A model generated the notes under the pieces. That model was not told where the DNA came from and searched no databases. It saw only the letters and a program-made list of their open reading frames with translations. A stretch of DNA of 64,000 bases from Serripes groenlandicus (Eukaryota > Mollusca > Bivalvia > Cardiida > Cardiidae). The translations under genes were made by a program, and so were the position numbers. The stretch spans positions 1,419,918 to 1,483,917 of the forward strand of contig JASEVX010000033.1 in NCBI GenBank assembly GCA_031761405.1, read 5' to 3'. This document shows positions 50,912-60,570 of this stretch, one piece after another; the stretch's first letter is position 1; every line of letters begins with the position of its first letter.

Positions 50912-51139
50912 TTAACCCTTTCCCACATAGAGACGCTTTTTTATGCCTCTGCAGCAGTCGACTTTTGAAAACATGTTGGCAAAAGGAGAAATTGCTCAAA
51001 ACAAGCAATTTCTCCATTTGCCAAATGTTTTCAACTTTAATCAGTTAGTGCACCTTCATCCATAGAGATTGTCCAGGTGTTTGCGAACATGCTTTCAAAG
51101 TCGTCTGCTGCATGTTTCCTGTATGTGGGAAAGGGTTAA
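50912..51139 (+). mobile_element. Old MITE copy, complete
   Basis: TTAACCCTTTCCCACATAGAG, TCTGCAGCAGTCGACTTTTG, perfect GGCAAAAGGAGAAATTGCTC hairpin with loop AAAAC, TTCATCCATAGAGATTG, CAAAGTCGTCTGCTGCATG, GTATGTGGGAAAGGGTTAA. Best example of the old class. Confidence 0.88.
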
Positions 51140-51358
51140 CCCCTTTCCCTCATATAGACGCTTTCTGCAGCAGACAGCTTTTTGAAAACATAGTGACAAA
51201 AGAAGAAATTGCTCAAAACGATCAATTTCTCCTTTTGCCACAATGTTTTTTCCACTTTTGGTCATAGGTATCCATTCAATTATAGAGATTTCCTATTTTT
51301 TGACAAAATATGTTCAAAGTCGGCTGCCACAGAATTGTCATATGAGGGATAGGTTTAA
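51136..51358 (+). mobile_element. Young MITE inserted into the TTAA of the preceding one
   Basis: The TTAA at 51136-51139 serves as the right flank of the old copy and the left flank of this one. CCCCTTTCCCTCATATAGAC, GCTTTCTGCAGCAGACAGC (short deletion of GACGCCT), hairpin ATTGCTC-AAAAC-GATCAAT, right end TATGAGGGATAGG then TTTAA. Confidence 0.88.
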
Positions 51359-51399
51359 AGGGTTCATAAACAGTAGATAATGTAATGATTTGATGCAGA

Positions 51400-51590
51400 A
51401 CATTCCCTGTAGATTAGTTACACATTTTGTCACACCTGCAGCAGAAGATTCTTGTAAACATTAACAATGTCTCCAATTTCCCTCACCAGTAAATTATTAT
51501 ACTTTCATTTATAGATGTTTTCCACATTTTTATTAAGATGCATTTAAAGTCAGCTCTTTCAGATTTGTCATATGTTGGGAAGGATTAAAC
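51400..51590 (+). mobile_element. Old MITE, hairpin decayed
   Basis: TTTTGTCACACCTGCAGCAG, TTAACAATGTCTCCAATTTCC, TTTCATTTATAGATG, TCAGCTCTTTCAGATTTGTC, ATGTTGGGAAGGATTAA. Confidence 0.5.
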
Positions 51591-51645
51591 TGTTAGAAAC
51601 AGATTCATGCAACTAATGGTCTAAAATAAACTTTAGTCTAAAACT

Positions 51646-51834
51646 GGTCCGGAAACCAGGTTTCCCGGGTTTGATCCCCAGTTACGGCTTGTCCCTCATG
51701 GTGGAGCACCCTTGGCAAGGAACAATTCCTAGCCTAGTACTGGTTTGTTTACCCAGGGATCATGAATAAGTGAACTGTCTCCATGATATTGCTGAAATAA
51801 TGCTGAAAACAGTGTTAAACCCCAATAAATCAAA
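51646..51834 (+). mobile_element. S2 SINE, head truncated, 9-bp duplication
   Basis: Begins GGTCCGGAAACCAGGTTTCCC, box B-like CGGGTTTGATCCCCAGT, GGCAAGGAACAATTCCTAGC, ACCCAGGGATCATGAATAAG and the GTGAACTG..CATGATATTGCTGAAA tail. Flanked by TCTAAAACT (51637-51645, 51835-51843). The box A part is missing. Confidence 0.8.
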
Positions 51835-51856
51835 TCTAAAACTATTACCAAGTGTT

Positions 51857-52015
51857 TACCCTTTTCCACATACAACAACTCTGAATCGGAAGACTTCAAA
51901 ACTTCTAGGCAAAAATATGGAAATTCACTTTGTCTGAAAGCATAATTTACTGGAAAGACTTGAGGCAAAAGTCACATCTGCTGCATTAATGCAAAGAACA
52001 AGGTAAATGTTAAAT
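51857..52015 (-). mobile_element. Old decayed MITE
   Basis: TTTACCCTTTTCCACATACAAC, CTTCTAGGCAAAAATATGG, GAGGCAAAAGTCACATCTGC + TGCATTAATGC; arms lost. Confidence 0.5.
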
Positions 52016-52205
52016 GACAGCGCTTTTCCAAAATTATACCTTGTACATCTGTCATTCATATTTTCTACAAAGTTTCAATATAATCCTTCGAAAACTTTAC
52101 ACAAAATGACTGCCTGAGAGATCAGACTTCGCGAAATCTTTTAAACCTGTCATGAAATGAAAGCTCATTTTTCATCTATTTCCTTCTTTGTTCAACCAAT
52201 TATAG

Positions 52206-52368
52206 CATGAAAATGTGCAAGTCCGGCGGAATTATGGTCAGACATGACGACTTTCGAGAAGACCGAGAGCTACCTGCAGCTACATCATCATCGGAGGATA
52301 AAGATAGGTTACATCAGTTAGAAAGTAACAAGAGAAACATAATGGAAGAAGATTTGAATCCACGATAG
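52206..52368 (+). CDS. Weak candidate: terminal exon or gene relic
   Basis: A pyrimidine-rich run and AG (TTTGTTCAACCAATTATAG, ending 52205) precede 53 codons from ATG 52207 to TAG 52366 (MKMCKSGGIMVRHDDFREDR..., charged, Glu/Asp/Arg-rich). A second open stretch in the next frame continues to about 52480 (MTDRELLNSSAKLSKRLSRL...), so this may be one reading frame broken by a frameshift. Sequence is unique in the window. No homologue recognised. Confidence 0.25.
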
Positions 52369-53376
52369 GACACAGGATGACGGATAGAGAGTTACTCAAT
52401 AGCTCAGCTAAATTAAGCAAAAGATTGAGTAGATTGAGTAAGAGTATTCTAAACATGTATGGCAATAGACAAACTTTTTAATTGATATGAAGTGAGATTT
52501 TCGCTGTATGCTCTCTTAGTATCTATCCAAAGATGTTGATCCCTACCGGGTGGAGGTTTGTAGTTGGTAGATCCAATCATTTTCCCTGAAGCGTTGTCAG
52601 AGTGTAAAATGTCTATGTCCTGTATTGTGCAAGTCTAAATTGCAATGGTCTGCCACAGATGTGTACGCATGTGGCGAAGGTGTTCTTTGATTCTGATTTT
52701 GAATTCACGTTTTGTATTCGACTACATATTGTTTCTTACACAGTTTGCACGTCAACAAGAGTCGTGCAATAGCCCTTCGGTCAGAAGTCAAGTCAGGAGG
52801 TTAGCTAGTCTCCTGCCACCACACAGCCAAATTCTCTATTATGTAAATGATATATACAATTGTTGTCTTACTTTTTTCGCCTCAAATATACTTGTTTATC
52901 ATAATAATAATAATAATTTTATTACTTTATTACTTTATTTATAGATGGTGACTCATTTAGCCATTGGCTATTTTACAATGAGGCCATCTTAATAGCTATC
53001 ATAAAGAAACATACAATGATGAAACAATTAATTCCCCCCCCCCCCCATCAAAAATGAAAACGTCAATTGTGATACAGAAGCGTCACAAGTAAACAAGAGT
53101 AAATAATGTATCAACCTTGTATGTGATACATGAAATTAAAGTGTTTGCTGAAAAACAAGTTACCCACATGTACTGTGACTAACTTTTTAGAAGATGCATA
53201 TTACAAAGGATCTATCTTAATGCATTTGATAAAACAAAATGATGTTGAATTGCTTTTTTTTTTAACTTGTGAGTACTATAATAAAGAAAGAAAGACTCGT
53301 GATTTACAGAAGATGACGTTTTGAAACAATGTGCTTTAAAATTGCACATTTAAATTTTGTAAGATTTGGAAGGAAC

Positions 53377-54015
53377 CTAATGTTTAAAGGTATGGCATTC
53401 CATTATATGTACACCAGAAAAGTGTAGGCTTTCTTTTAATAGTTCTGTAGATGGTTTCGGACAAGAAAGGTTATTATTTGAAACCGAGCGTAAATGGTAA
53501 GTATTGGTTGACTGTGAAGAAAACATATCGGTTATATATCCAGGTGTTTGTCCATTCATATCTTTGTATATCAATATTGATTTGTTGTATTCTAGTCTTT
53601 CATAAACATCCAACCATTCCAATTCCTCAAATAATGGTTTGGATGGCGAGTCATAGGGTTTATCTAGAATTATTCGTGCAGCAGACTTTTGAAGTTTGAG
53701 GATTCTATTAAGTTGTACTTTTGGTGCATTACCCCAAATAGTTAAACAATAATCAATGACAGGCAGAATGTATACATTATAATACATTTTCCGATATTGT
53801 ATTGAAAGGTAAGGTTTAATCCGTCTAAGAAGAGCGATTTTTGAAGTAATTGAGTGACATACACTGTCTACGTGTTTGACATAGGAAAGATTGTTATCTA
53901 TATTTATGCCTAAAAGTTTATGATTCTTTACACAATCTACAGGAATACTATTCATTGATATATTCAATGATTTTGCGGGAAGTTTTGTAAATTTTTGATT
54001 TGTTGCTAAGAGCAT
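53377..54015 (-). pseudogene. Retrotransposon RT C-terminal region (after frameshift)
   Basis: 212 codons from ATG 54015 to the stop at 53377. Contains the post-RT region of Jockey/CR1-like polyproteins: VKNHKLLGINIDNNLSYVKH, ITSKIALLRRIKPYLS, YYNVYILPVIDYCLTIWG, LQKSAARIILDKPYDSPS (residue groups about 30-145). The frame is shifted relative to the upstream RT segment within an oligo-A run (CAATGTTTTTAAAAAACTAA region, 54020-54040), so the two frames overlap at 54006-54015 and the original polyprotein is broken. Confidence 0.9.
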
Positions 54016-55110
54016 ACTTTTAGTTTTTTAAAAACATTGATCACCATACTGTTTTCATTACACCAGCGTTGGATGTTATTAACGTCTGTAGAAATATCCC
54101 TTTCAATTGTATACAAATATGGGGAAGACTTTTGAAGGGTTGCATCATCAGCAAATAAATCTAAAGAAGATAGTGTGACATGCAGAGATAGGTCATTCAC
54201 ATACATTAAGAAAAGTAGAGGACCTAGCACAGAGCTTTGAGGAACGCCAGACAATATAGGGAGACATTTTGAACTAATGCTCCCAATTTGAACACGTTGT
54301 ATCCTTTTTTCAAGATAAGATTTAATCCAAAGTATTGATCTATTGTCAAATTTGTATAATTTAAGTTTTTCCAGAAGTGTATTATGGTTGACTAGATCAA
54401 ACGCTTTACTAAAATCTAAAAATAAAATTCCTGTAAGATTCCCTTTGTCCATTTCTTTGAGCCATAATTCTGTCAACTTTGTCAGAGCTGTTTGGCAAGA
54501 ATGTTGTTTTCTAAATCCTGACTGTCCTATATGAAGCAACTCAAAGTTGACAAGGAATTCATAGATTTGTGATGCAACATGCTTTTCATATATTTTAGAT
54601 AGTGTAGGAAGAATAGAAATAGGTCTATAATTTCCAGGGTCAGACTTTTTCCCTTTTTTAAAAATGGGCGTTACTTTTGCAATTTTTAATTTGTCTGGAA
54701 AAGTGCCTTCAATTATGCTTCGATTTATTAAATAAGCAACAGGTTTGCATATTACATGGGCGGCAATTTTCAATAAGTTTGGCCCAAGAGTGTCAACCTC
54801 AGCGGATTTATTAATATCCAATTTAGAAAGTAATCTGTATACTTCATGTTCATGTATGCATTTTAATTGGAAGTAAGTATCAATTGGAAGTTTTGTGTTC
54901 ATAAATGTTTGAAGATTGTTCAATGTTATTTTGCTAGTTCTTTGGAATGATTCATTTTTGAATGACACGCTTGTAAAATAAGAATTAAACATATTAGCTA
55001 TATCCTCGGGAGTTTCAACCTTTTCATTTTCAGACATTAACACATTTGGCATATTTGTCCCTGTCTTCGGATTTAGCTCTTTCATGTATTTCCATATATC
55101 AGTAGTGTTT
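54006..55110 (-). pseudogene. Retrotransposon reverse transcriptase domain
   Basis: An ATG at 55085 gives 359 codons, but the coding sequence really continues from further right (KNTTDIWKY precedes the Met), up to the Helentron junction at 55110. RT blocks, numbered from that Met: VTPIFKKGKKSDPGNYRPIS (138-157), SGFRKQHSCQTALTKL (189-204), FLDFSKAFD (222-230, first catalytic Asp), GVPQSSVLGPLLF (280-292; Ser replaces the usual Gly of PQGS), and LFADDATL (310-317, the catalytic YADD-type pair). It ends in a frameshift stop just after MVINV. It would copy its own RNA at a nicked target; here it is broken in two places. Confidence 0.92.
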
Positions 55111-57644
55111 TTAGATCACCTAGAGCCGAAGGCTCAAGGTGAGCTATTCTGATCACTTTTTGTCCGTCGTCCGTCCGTCCGTCCGTCCGGCGTTAACTTT
55201 TAGCTTTAAACATCATCTCCTCCTGAACCGCAAGACTAATTTCCACCAAACATCACAGGAATGTTCCTTTGGTGGTCCTCTTTCAAATTTGTTCAAAGAT
55301 TTAAATTCCATTGAGAACTTTGGTTGCTGCGGCATCAGAAAGGGGACAAAATGTTCAAACTTTAAAAATCTTCTCCTCCGAATCTGCATGTCAGATTCAA
55401 ATATAATTTGGTAGAAATGTTCCTTGGGTGACCCTCTATAAAAGTTGTTCAAGCCATACTGATTGGTCGAAAAACATGGCAGTCAGGCGGCATCAGAAAA
55501 GGGGCAAAAAGACAAAATTTGAAAATTCCATTATTATGAAAGTGTGTCTGATTTTAAGAAAATATAATACGAATCTTACTTTAATGATCCTCTATTTAAT
55601 TTGTTAAAGCCGTTTTGATTGGTTACACAGTCATAGCAAACAGGCGTCATCACAAAAGGGGTAAATTGAACTTTTAGCTACAAATGACAACCAACTCCTA
55701 CCATTCCAATAGACCAATTTCCACAAAACATCACAGGAATGTTCCTTTGGTGGTCCTCTTTCAAATTTATTCAAAGATTTAAATTCCATTGAGAACTTTG
55801 GTTGCTGCGGCATCAGAAAGGGGACAAAATGTCCAAACTTTAAAAATCTTCTCCTCCGAATCTGCCTGTCAGATTCAAATATAATTTGGTAGAAATGTTC
55901 CTTGGGTGACCCTCTATAAAAATTGTTCAAGCCATACTGATTGGTCGAAAAACATGGCAGTCAGGCGGCATCAGAAAAGGGGCAAAATTACAAAATTTGA
56001 AAATTCCATTTTTATGAAAGTGTTTGTCTGATTTTAAGAAAATATAATACGAATCTTACTGTAATGATCCTCTATTTAATTTGTTTAAACCGTTTTGATT
56101 GGTTACACAATCATATTAACCAGGCGTCATCACAAAAGGGGTAAATTGAACTTTTAGCTACAAATGACAACCAACTCCTACCATTCCAATAGACCAATTT
56201 CCACAAAACATCACAGGAATGTTCCTTTGGTGGTCCTCTTTCAAATTTGTTCAAAGATTTAAATTCCATTGAGAACTTTGGTTGCTGCGGCATCAGAAAG
56301 GGGACAAAATGTCCAAACTTTAAAAATCTTCTCCTCCGAATCTGCCTGTCAGATTCAAATATAATTTGGTAGAAATGTTCCTTGGGTGACCCTCTATAAA
56401 AATTGTTCAAGCCATACTGATTGGTCGAAAAACATGGCAGTCAGGCGGCATCAGAAAAGGGGCAAAATTACAAAATTTGAAAATTCCATTTTTATGAAAG
56501 TGTTTGTCTGATTTTAAGAAAATATAATACGAATCTTACTGTAATGATCCTCTATTTAATTTGTTTAAACCGTTTTGATTGGTTACACAATCATATTAAC
56601 CAGGCGTCATCACAAAAGGGGTAAATTGAACTTTTAGCTACAAATGACAACCAACTCCTACCATTCCAATAGACCAATTTCCACAAAACATCACAGGAAT
56701 GTTCCTTTGGTGGTCCTCTTTCAAATTTGTTCAAAGATTTAAATTCCATTGAGAACTTTGTTTGCTGCGGCATCAGAAAGGGGACAAAATGTCCAAACTT
56801 TAAAAATCTTCTCCTCTGAATCTGCCTGTCAGATTCAAATATAATTTGGTAGAAATGTTCCTTGGGTGACCCTCTATAAAAATTGTTCAAGCCATATTGA
56901 TTGGTCGAAAAACATGGCAGTCAGGCGGCATCAGAAAAGGGGCAAAATGACAAAATTTGAAAATTCCATTTTTATGAAAGTGTTTGTCTGATTTTAAGAA
57001 AATATAATACGAATCTTACTGTAATGATCCTCTATTTAATTTGTTTAAACCGTTTTGATTGGTTACACAATCATATCAACCAGGCGTCATCACAAAAGGG
57101 GTAAATTGAACTTTTAGCTACAAATGACAACCAACTCCTACCATTCCAATAGACCAATTTCCACAAAACATCACAGGAATGTTCCTTTGGTGGTCCTCTT
57201 TCAAAATTGTTCAAAGATTTAAATTCCATTGAGAACTTTGGTTGCTGCGGCATCAGAAAGTGAGAAAAATACCCAAATTTTAAAATCCTTTTCCTCCATA
57301 ATCTGCTTGTGCGATTGCAAGATAATTTGGTAGAAATGTTCCTTAAGTGACACTCTAAATAAACTGTTGAAGCCATATTGATTTCGTTGAAAAACAGGGC
57401 AGCAAGGCGGCATCAGGAAAGGTGCAAAATGACAAAAACTTTATAATTCCATTCTTATTAAAGTGCTTGTTAGATTTCAAGATATAAATGGCCTTTACTG
57501 ATAAGCTGTTTCTTGAGAAGTGTCTACTCCTTGCAGTTTCATTTGCAATCCTTGATCAAATTTTTCCAGATATTTGCAGTTAAATATTTGCTACTAATTT
57601 ACTATCAATTAGGTGATCGATTTAGGGCCATCTTGGCCCTCTTG
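55111..57644 (-). mobile_element. Pearl/Helentron-like element with a 480-bp higher-order repeat (ATCACCTA type)
   Basis: Minus orientation: starts CAAGAGGGCCAAGATGGCCC (57644) with ATCGATCACCTAATTG; ends, after a (GGAC)n run at 55164-55188, with hairpin CACCTTGAGCC-TTC-GGCTCTAGGTG + ATCTAA (55111). The body has about five units with exact 480-bp spacing (CACAGGAATGTTCCTTTGGT at 55253, 55733, 56213, 56693, 57173). Each unit has three diverged 160-bp submonomers around AACCAATC and GAGG.TCA. Repeated 99-codon frames come from 480 being divisible by three and are not genes. Removing 55111-57644 rejoins the retrotransposon frame. Confidence 0.85.
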
Positions 57645-58005
57645 TTAATTTGAGCAATAGCATCGGAATAGTATTTTCGTTTTGCATTTCTGATTAACGA
57701 TCGGACCTTGTTACGCCAAACTTTAAAACTATCCATATCTTTTAATTTGTGAAAACTATCCCTTTTATATCTTGCCTCATTTATTTCCGGAGAAATCCAT
57801 TTTGGCTTATGCTGTAGCTTGACCCCTTTTGACTTAACTTTTGAATGCTGGTTAAGAATTCCAAAAAACAAATCATAGAACAATTGAAGAGCTTCATTTA
57901 ATGTATCTGTGTTTATAAGAGAATCAAAATTCACTGAATTCAAGTCAGTTAAAAATACATTTTCGTCAAAATTTCGAAAATCGCGATATTGGATTTCAGT
58001 ATGTA
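57645..58005 (-). pseudogene. Retrotransposon endonuclease-RT linker, truncated
   Basis: Minus-strand coding from about 58005 (IQYRDFRNFDENVFLTDLNS) through a Met at 57943 to the Helentron junction. Contains PKWISPEINEARYKRDSFHK and VRSLIRNAKRKYYSDAIAQI, the conserved linker before the RT in Jockey/CR1-like elements. Upstream of about 58005 no endonuclease sequence follows, marking the 5' truncation point. After AIAQIN the apparent frame runs 12 codons into the inserted element before a stop. Confidence 0.88.
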
Positions 58006-58087
58006 CTATCAGTATGTATCATAAGAGGAAGAAGATAAGTTATCAACAATAACAAGGCACCTGCCTGTCATATTATGATCAGTTATT

Positions 58088-58215
58088 AATCCTTCCCTTC
58101 TTTGCAGACTCATTTTGCAGCAGACGTATATTACATTATGCTTAAAAGTAATTTGGAAATGAAAAAATTGCTCATTTGAACATGGAGATTTTCAATGTCA
58201 TCTTCTGTAGATTTG
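58088..58215 (+). mobile_element. Old MITE remnant with SINE inserted at its right
   Basis: CCTTCCCTTCTTTGCAGAC, TTTTGCAGCAGACGTATAT, GAAAAAATTGCTCATTTGAA, CATCTTCTGTAGATTTG, then the S1 SINE. Confidence 0.5.
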
Positions 58216-58508
58216 CCGAGCCTCAGTAGCTCAGTCGGTAGCGACGTGGGCTGTCAATCCAGGGGTTGTGAGTTTGAATCCCAATCGGCCAACTTTCTTT
58301 CCGACGATTGACGAAAGTCAATGCGACATGCGTCATTCGTCTTCCACCAATGGGCTAAGTCTATGTGGAAAAGCAGCCAGTTGCTTAGGAAGATTGTTGT
58401 GTGGAGTACTGGTGTGAGAAAACCAGGAAATGCATGAGTAGGTGAACTGGCCGCCGTGATATAACTGAGAAATTGTTAAAAAACGGCTTTAAATCCCAAT
58501 CAATCAAT
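58216..58508 (+). mobile_element. tRNA-derived SINE S1, full length
   Basis: The best S1 copy: CCGAGCCTCAGTAGCTCAGT + CGGTAGCGACG (box A-like), GTGAGTTTGAATCCCAATCG (box B-like), body CATTCGTCTTCCACCAATGG, CTATGTGGAAAAGCAGCCAG, tail GTGAACTGGCCGCCGTGATA + TAACTGAGAAATTG, ending CCAATCAATCAATC. A short match TCTGTAGA / TCTGTAGA on the two sides may be the target duplication. Confidence 0.88.
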
Positions 58509-58513
58509 CTGTA

Positions 58514-58691
58514 GAAAACCTCTATCTATAATTTTAATGAATCTGTAGATTTGTATGTTGGAACGGGTCTAATGATGGAAGTCCTCGGCTTTGAAAACCT
58601 CTATCTATAATTTTAATGAATCTGTCGATTTGTATGTTGGAACGGGTCTAATGATGGAAGTCATCGGCTTTGAAAACCTCTATCTATAATT
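58514..58691. repeat. 79-bp direct duplication
   Basis: GAAAACCTCTATCTATAATT starts at 58514, 58593 and 58672: two full 79-bp units and the first 20 bp of a third, which is cut at its TTAA by the MITE that follows. Confidence 0.88.
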
Positions 58692-58921
58692 TTAACCCTT
58701 TCCCTCATATAGACGCTTTCTGACGCCTCTGCAGCAGACGGCTTTTTGAAAACATAGTGACAAAAGAAGAAATTGCTCAAAACGAGCAATTTCTCCTTTT
58801 GACACGATATTTTCCACTTATAGTCAGAGGTTATCCATTCAATCATAGAGATATTCCATTCTTTGACAAAATATGTTCAAAGTCGTCTGCTGCAGAATTG
58901 TCGTATGAGGGAAAGGGTTAA
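58692..58921 (+). mobile_element. Young piggyBac-like MITE (reference copy)
   Basis: Flanked by TTAA on both sides. Ends CCCTTTCCCTCATATAGACG and TCGTATGAGGGAAAGGG are inverted over 14 bp. Next come CTGCAGCAGACGGCTTTTTG at left and CAAAGTCGTCTGCTGCAGAA at right, again inverted. The centre (58761-58801) is a hairpin: CAAAAGAAGAAATTGCTC-AAAAC-GAGCAATTTCTCCTTTTG. Between the hairpin and the right repeat is TCAGAGGTTATCCATTCAAT. No open frame of note. TTAA specificity with CCC..GGG ends is the piggyBac hallmark; the source transposase is outside this window. Confidence 0.93.
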
Positions 58922-59103
58922 GGAACGCTTTCAAACAATCAATGGTGACAAGGAGAAGATGCTTAATTCCTCCTTTTCTCACCATTTTTTCAAAAAGCGG
59001 TCAGCCGATGAGGCGCCTTATGTCCCCTACTTGTATCCGAGAAAGGGTTCAGTCCACTGTTTGACATGGTTCCCATGCTTACGGTACTCAAAGAAATAAT
59101 AAC

Positions 59104-59322
59104 TTATCCCTTTCCCACACACACCAAATCAGCAGCAGATGATTTTGAAAAGATATTGGCAAAAATGTGAAAAAATTCCATAATCAGGGTATAATTATAA
59201 AATAGAGTTAAAGACGTTGTGACAAAAAGGAGACATTGCTCAATTATATGCGATTTCCTTTTTTTCACAATGTTTTAAGAAAGTTGTCTGCTGCAGAGGC
59301 GTCCATATGTGGGAAAGGGTAA
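59104..59322 (-). mobile_element. Old MITE copy
   Basis: CCCTTTCCCACACACACC, AGCAGCAGATGATTTTGAAA, GTGACAAAAAGGAGACATTG / CCTTTTTTTCACAATG, GTTGTCTGCTGCAGAGGCGTC, ATGTGGGAAAGGGTAAAC. Confidence 0.68.
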
Positions 59323-59761
59323 ACATCACTGTTTGACAGGGTTCCCATTGACAGCATTACATGAAGAAACAACCACATAAATATAGATTTTTTTTCAAAA
59401 CAATAAAAGCCCCTCAAGATTATTGATCTGAAGTCCATTATTGCGAAAATAGACCCATAAAACTATATTATGACAGCAGATGATTTAAATAGAACTCTGT
59501 AATTAGGGAATTAAAGTCCTGACAATATTAGTAGGCGGAAATACTCAAAAATTGTTCGTTATATGATTGCTGCGATTAATACTGTTTTTGATGAGTAAAT
59601 TATACTTTATGGTGTAATTTCATGACGGAACATTATAAAATACATGGTATATAAAGCTTCTCTTACTGGCTGAATGACTCGAAGTGCAATTTAACAGGCA
59701 TATATAATTCGATATATTCATCAATGACTCAAATATTCCAGAGATTTGAATACTAGGAACT
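59323..59761. other. No recognisable feature
   Basis: AT-rich, no repeat shared with the rest of the window, no supported ORF. Confidence 0.35.
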
Positions 59762-59995
59762 CAACCCTTTCCCGCATACAGATGTTTTCTGATGTGTCTG
59801 CAGCAGACGGCTTTTGATAACATGATGAGCAATTTCTCATTTTGCCACAATGTTTTCAGCTCCGTTCAATGATTAAACTTTAGTTTGAAGAGGTTAACCG
59901 TAGTATTAATAAATAATATTTCCTTTTACCGCAATGTTTTCGAAAGCCGTCTGCTGCAGATGCATCAAAAAGTATCTGCATGTGGGAAAGGGTTA
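59762..59995. mobile_element. Chimeric MITE: left half plus, right half minus
   Basis: The left half starts CAACCCTTTCCCGCATACAG with TCTGCAGCAGACGGCTTTTG and CTCATTTTGCCACAATG in plus order. The right half reads CCTTTTACCGCAATGTTTTC, GCCGTCTGCTGCAGATGCATC, TCTGCATGTGGGAAAGGGTT, i.e. the GACGC end inverted. Both outer ends are thus the same original (GACGC) end, and the other end is absent. Confidence 0.6.
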
Positions 59996-60294
59996 AACAA
60001 GTACAGAAACAATTTGATGCTTGCTCAAGGACTATTCCTGCTATAAAGGGCAAATGATTTCAGCATTCATGGCTGAATGTCAAACGAACATAAAAATGGG
60101 GAAGTGAATGTAAAACAAGCTGTAATCATTCTTGATACCAGTCATATAAACACAGAAACATCTATGTAAAACCGCGGCCAGTGAAATAAAACCTTTGAGA
60201 ATATATGAGCTGAAAACCTCAACCATAGGGTATTTGCGACCAGTTGAAACATTTATGAAAAAAAAAATCTGTAAGCTCTCTTAATTTGAATTAA

Positions 60295-60469
60295 ATCAAT
60301 TATTGAATAAAGTTGAAACATTGTGACAAAAGGAGCAATTGCACACATAATGATTTTCCCCATTTGTCACAATGTTCACACATAATGATTAATTTCCTCT
60401 TTTGTCACAATGTTTTCAAAAGACATCTGATGCAGAACTGTAAAAAATGTTCATACCATTGAAAGGGTT
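60295..60469 (-). mobile_element. Old MITE with duplicated right arm
   Basis: GTTGAAACATTGTGACAAAAGG, then TTGTCACAATG occurs twice (about 60365 and 60401), each next to CACACATAATGATT; right end CATCTGATGCAGAACTG, TTGAAAGGGTTAA. Confidence 0.55.
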
Positions 60470-60570
60470 AAATCCAGCGTGAAACTGCATCATCATGCCA
60501 TTGCACTGTTTGATAGTTATTCATGGATTAAGAAAAGGGTAGTTAAGTGGCTGGGCTCCTACGCGCTCAG

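Larger units (their letters stand above)
52895..58010 (-). mobile_element. 5'-truncated non-LTR retrotransposon (Jockey/CR1/L2-like) split by a Helentron-like element
   Basis: From right to left on the minus strand: endonuclease-RT linker (from about 58005), Helentron-like insertion (57644-55111), reverse transcriptase, C-terminal region, stop at 53377, a 3' UTR, and a tail of TAATAAAGTAATAAAATTAT + TATTATT at about 52920-52895. The endonuclease is missing, as expected for 5' truncation during target-primed reverse transcription. No clear target duplication was identified. Non-autonomous as it stands. Confidence 0.85.

Noticed and set aside
55631..57376. Series of almost identical 99-101-codon minus frames
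   Set aside because: They recur every 480 bp inside the Helentron-like array and mirror the repeat, not a gene family.
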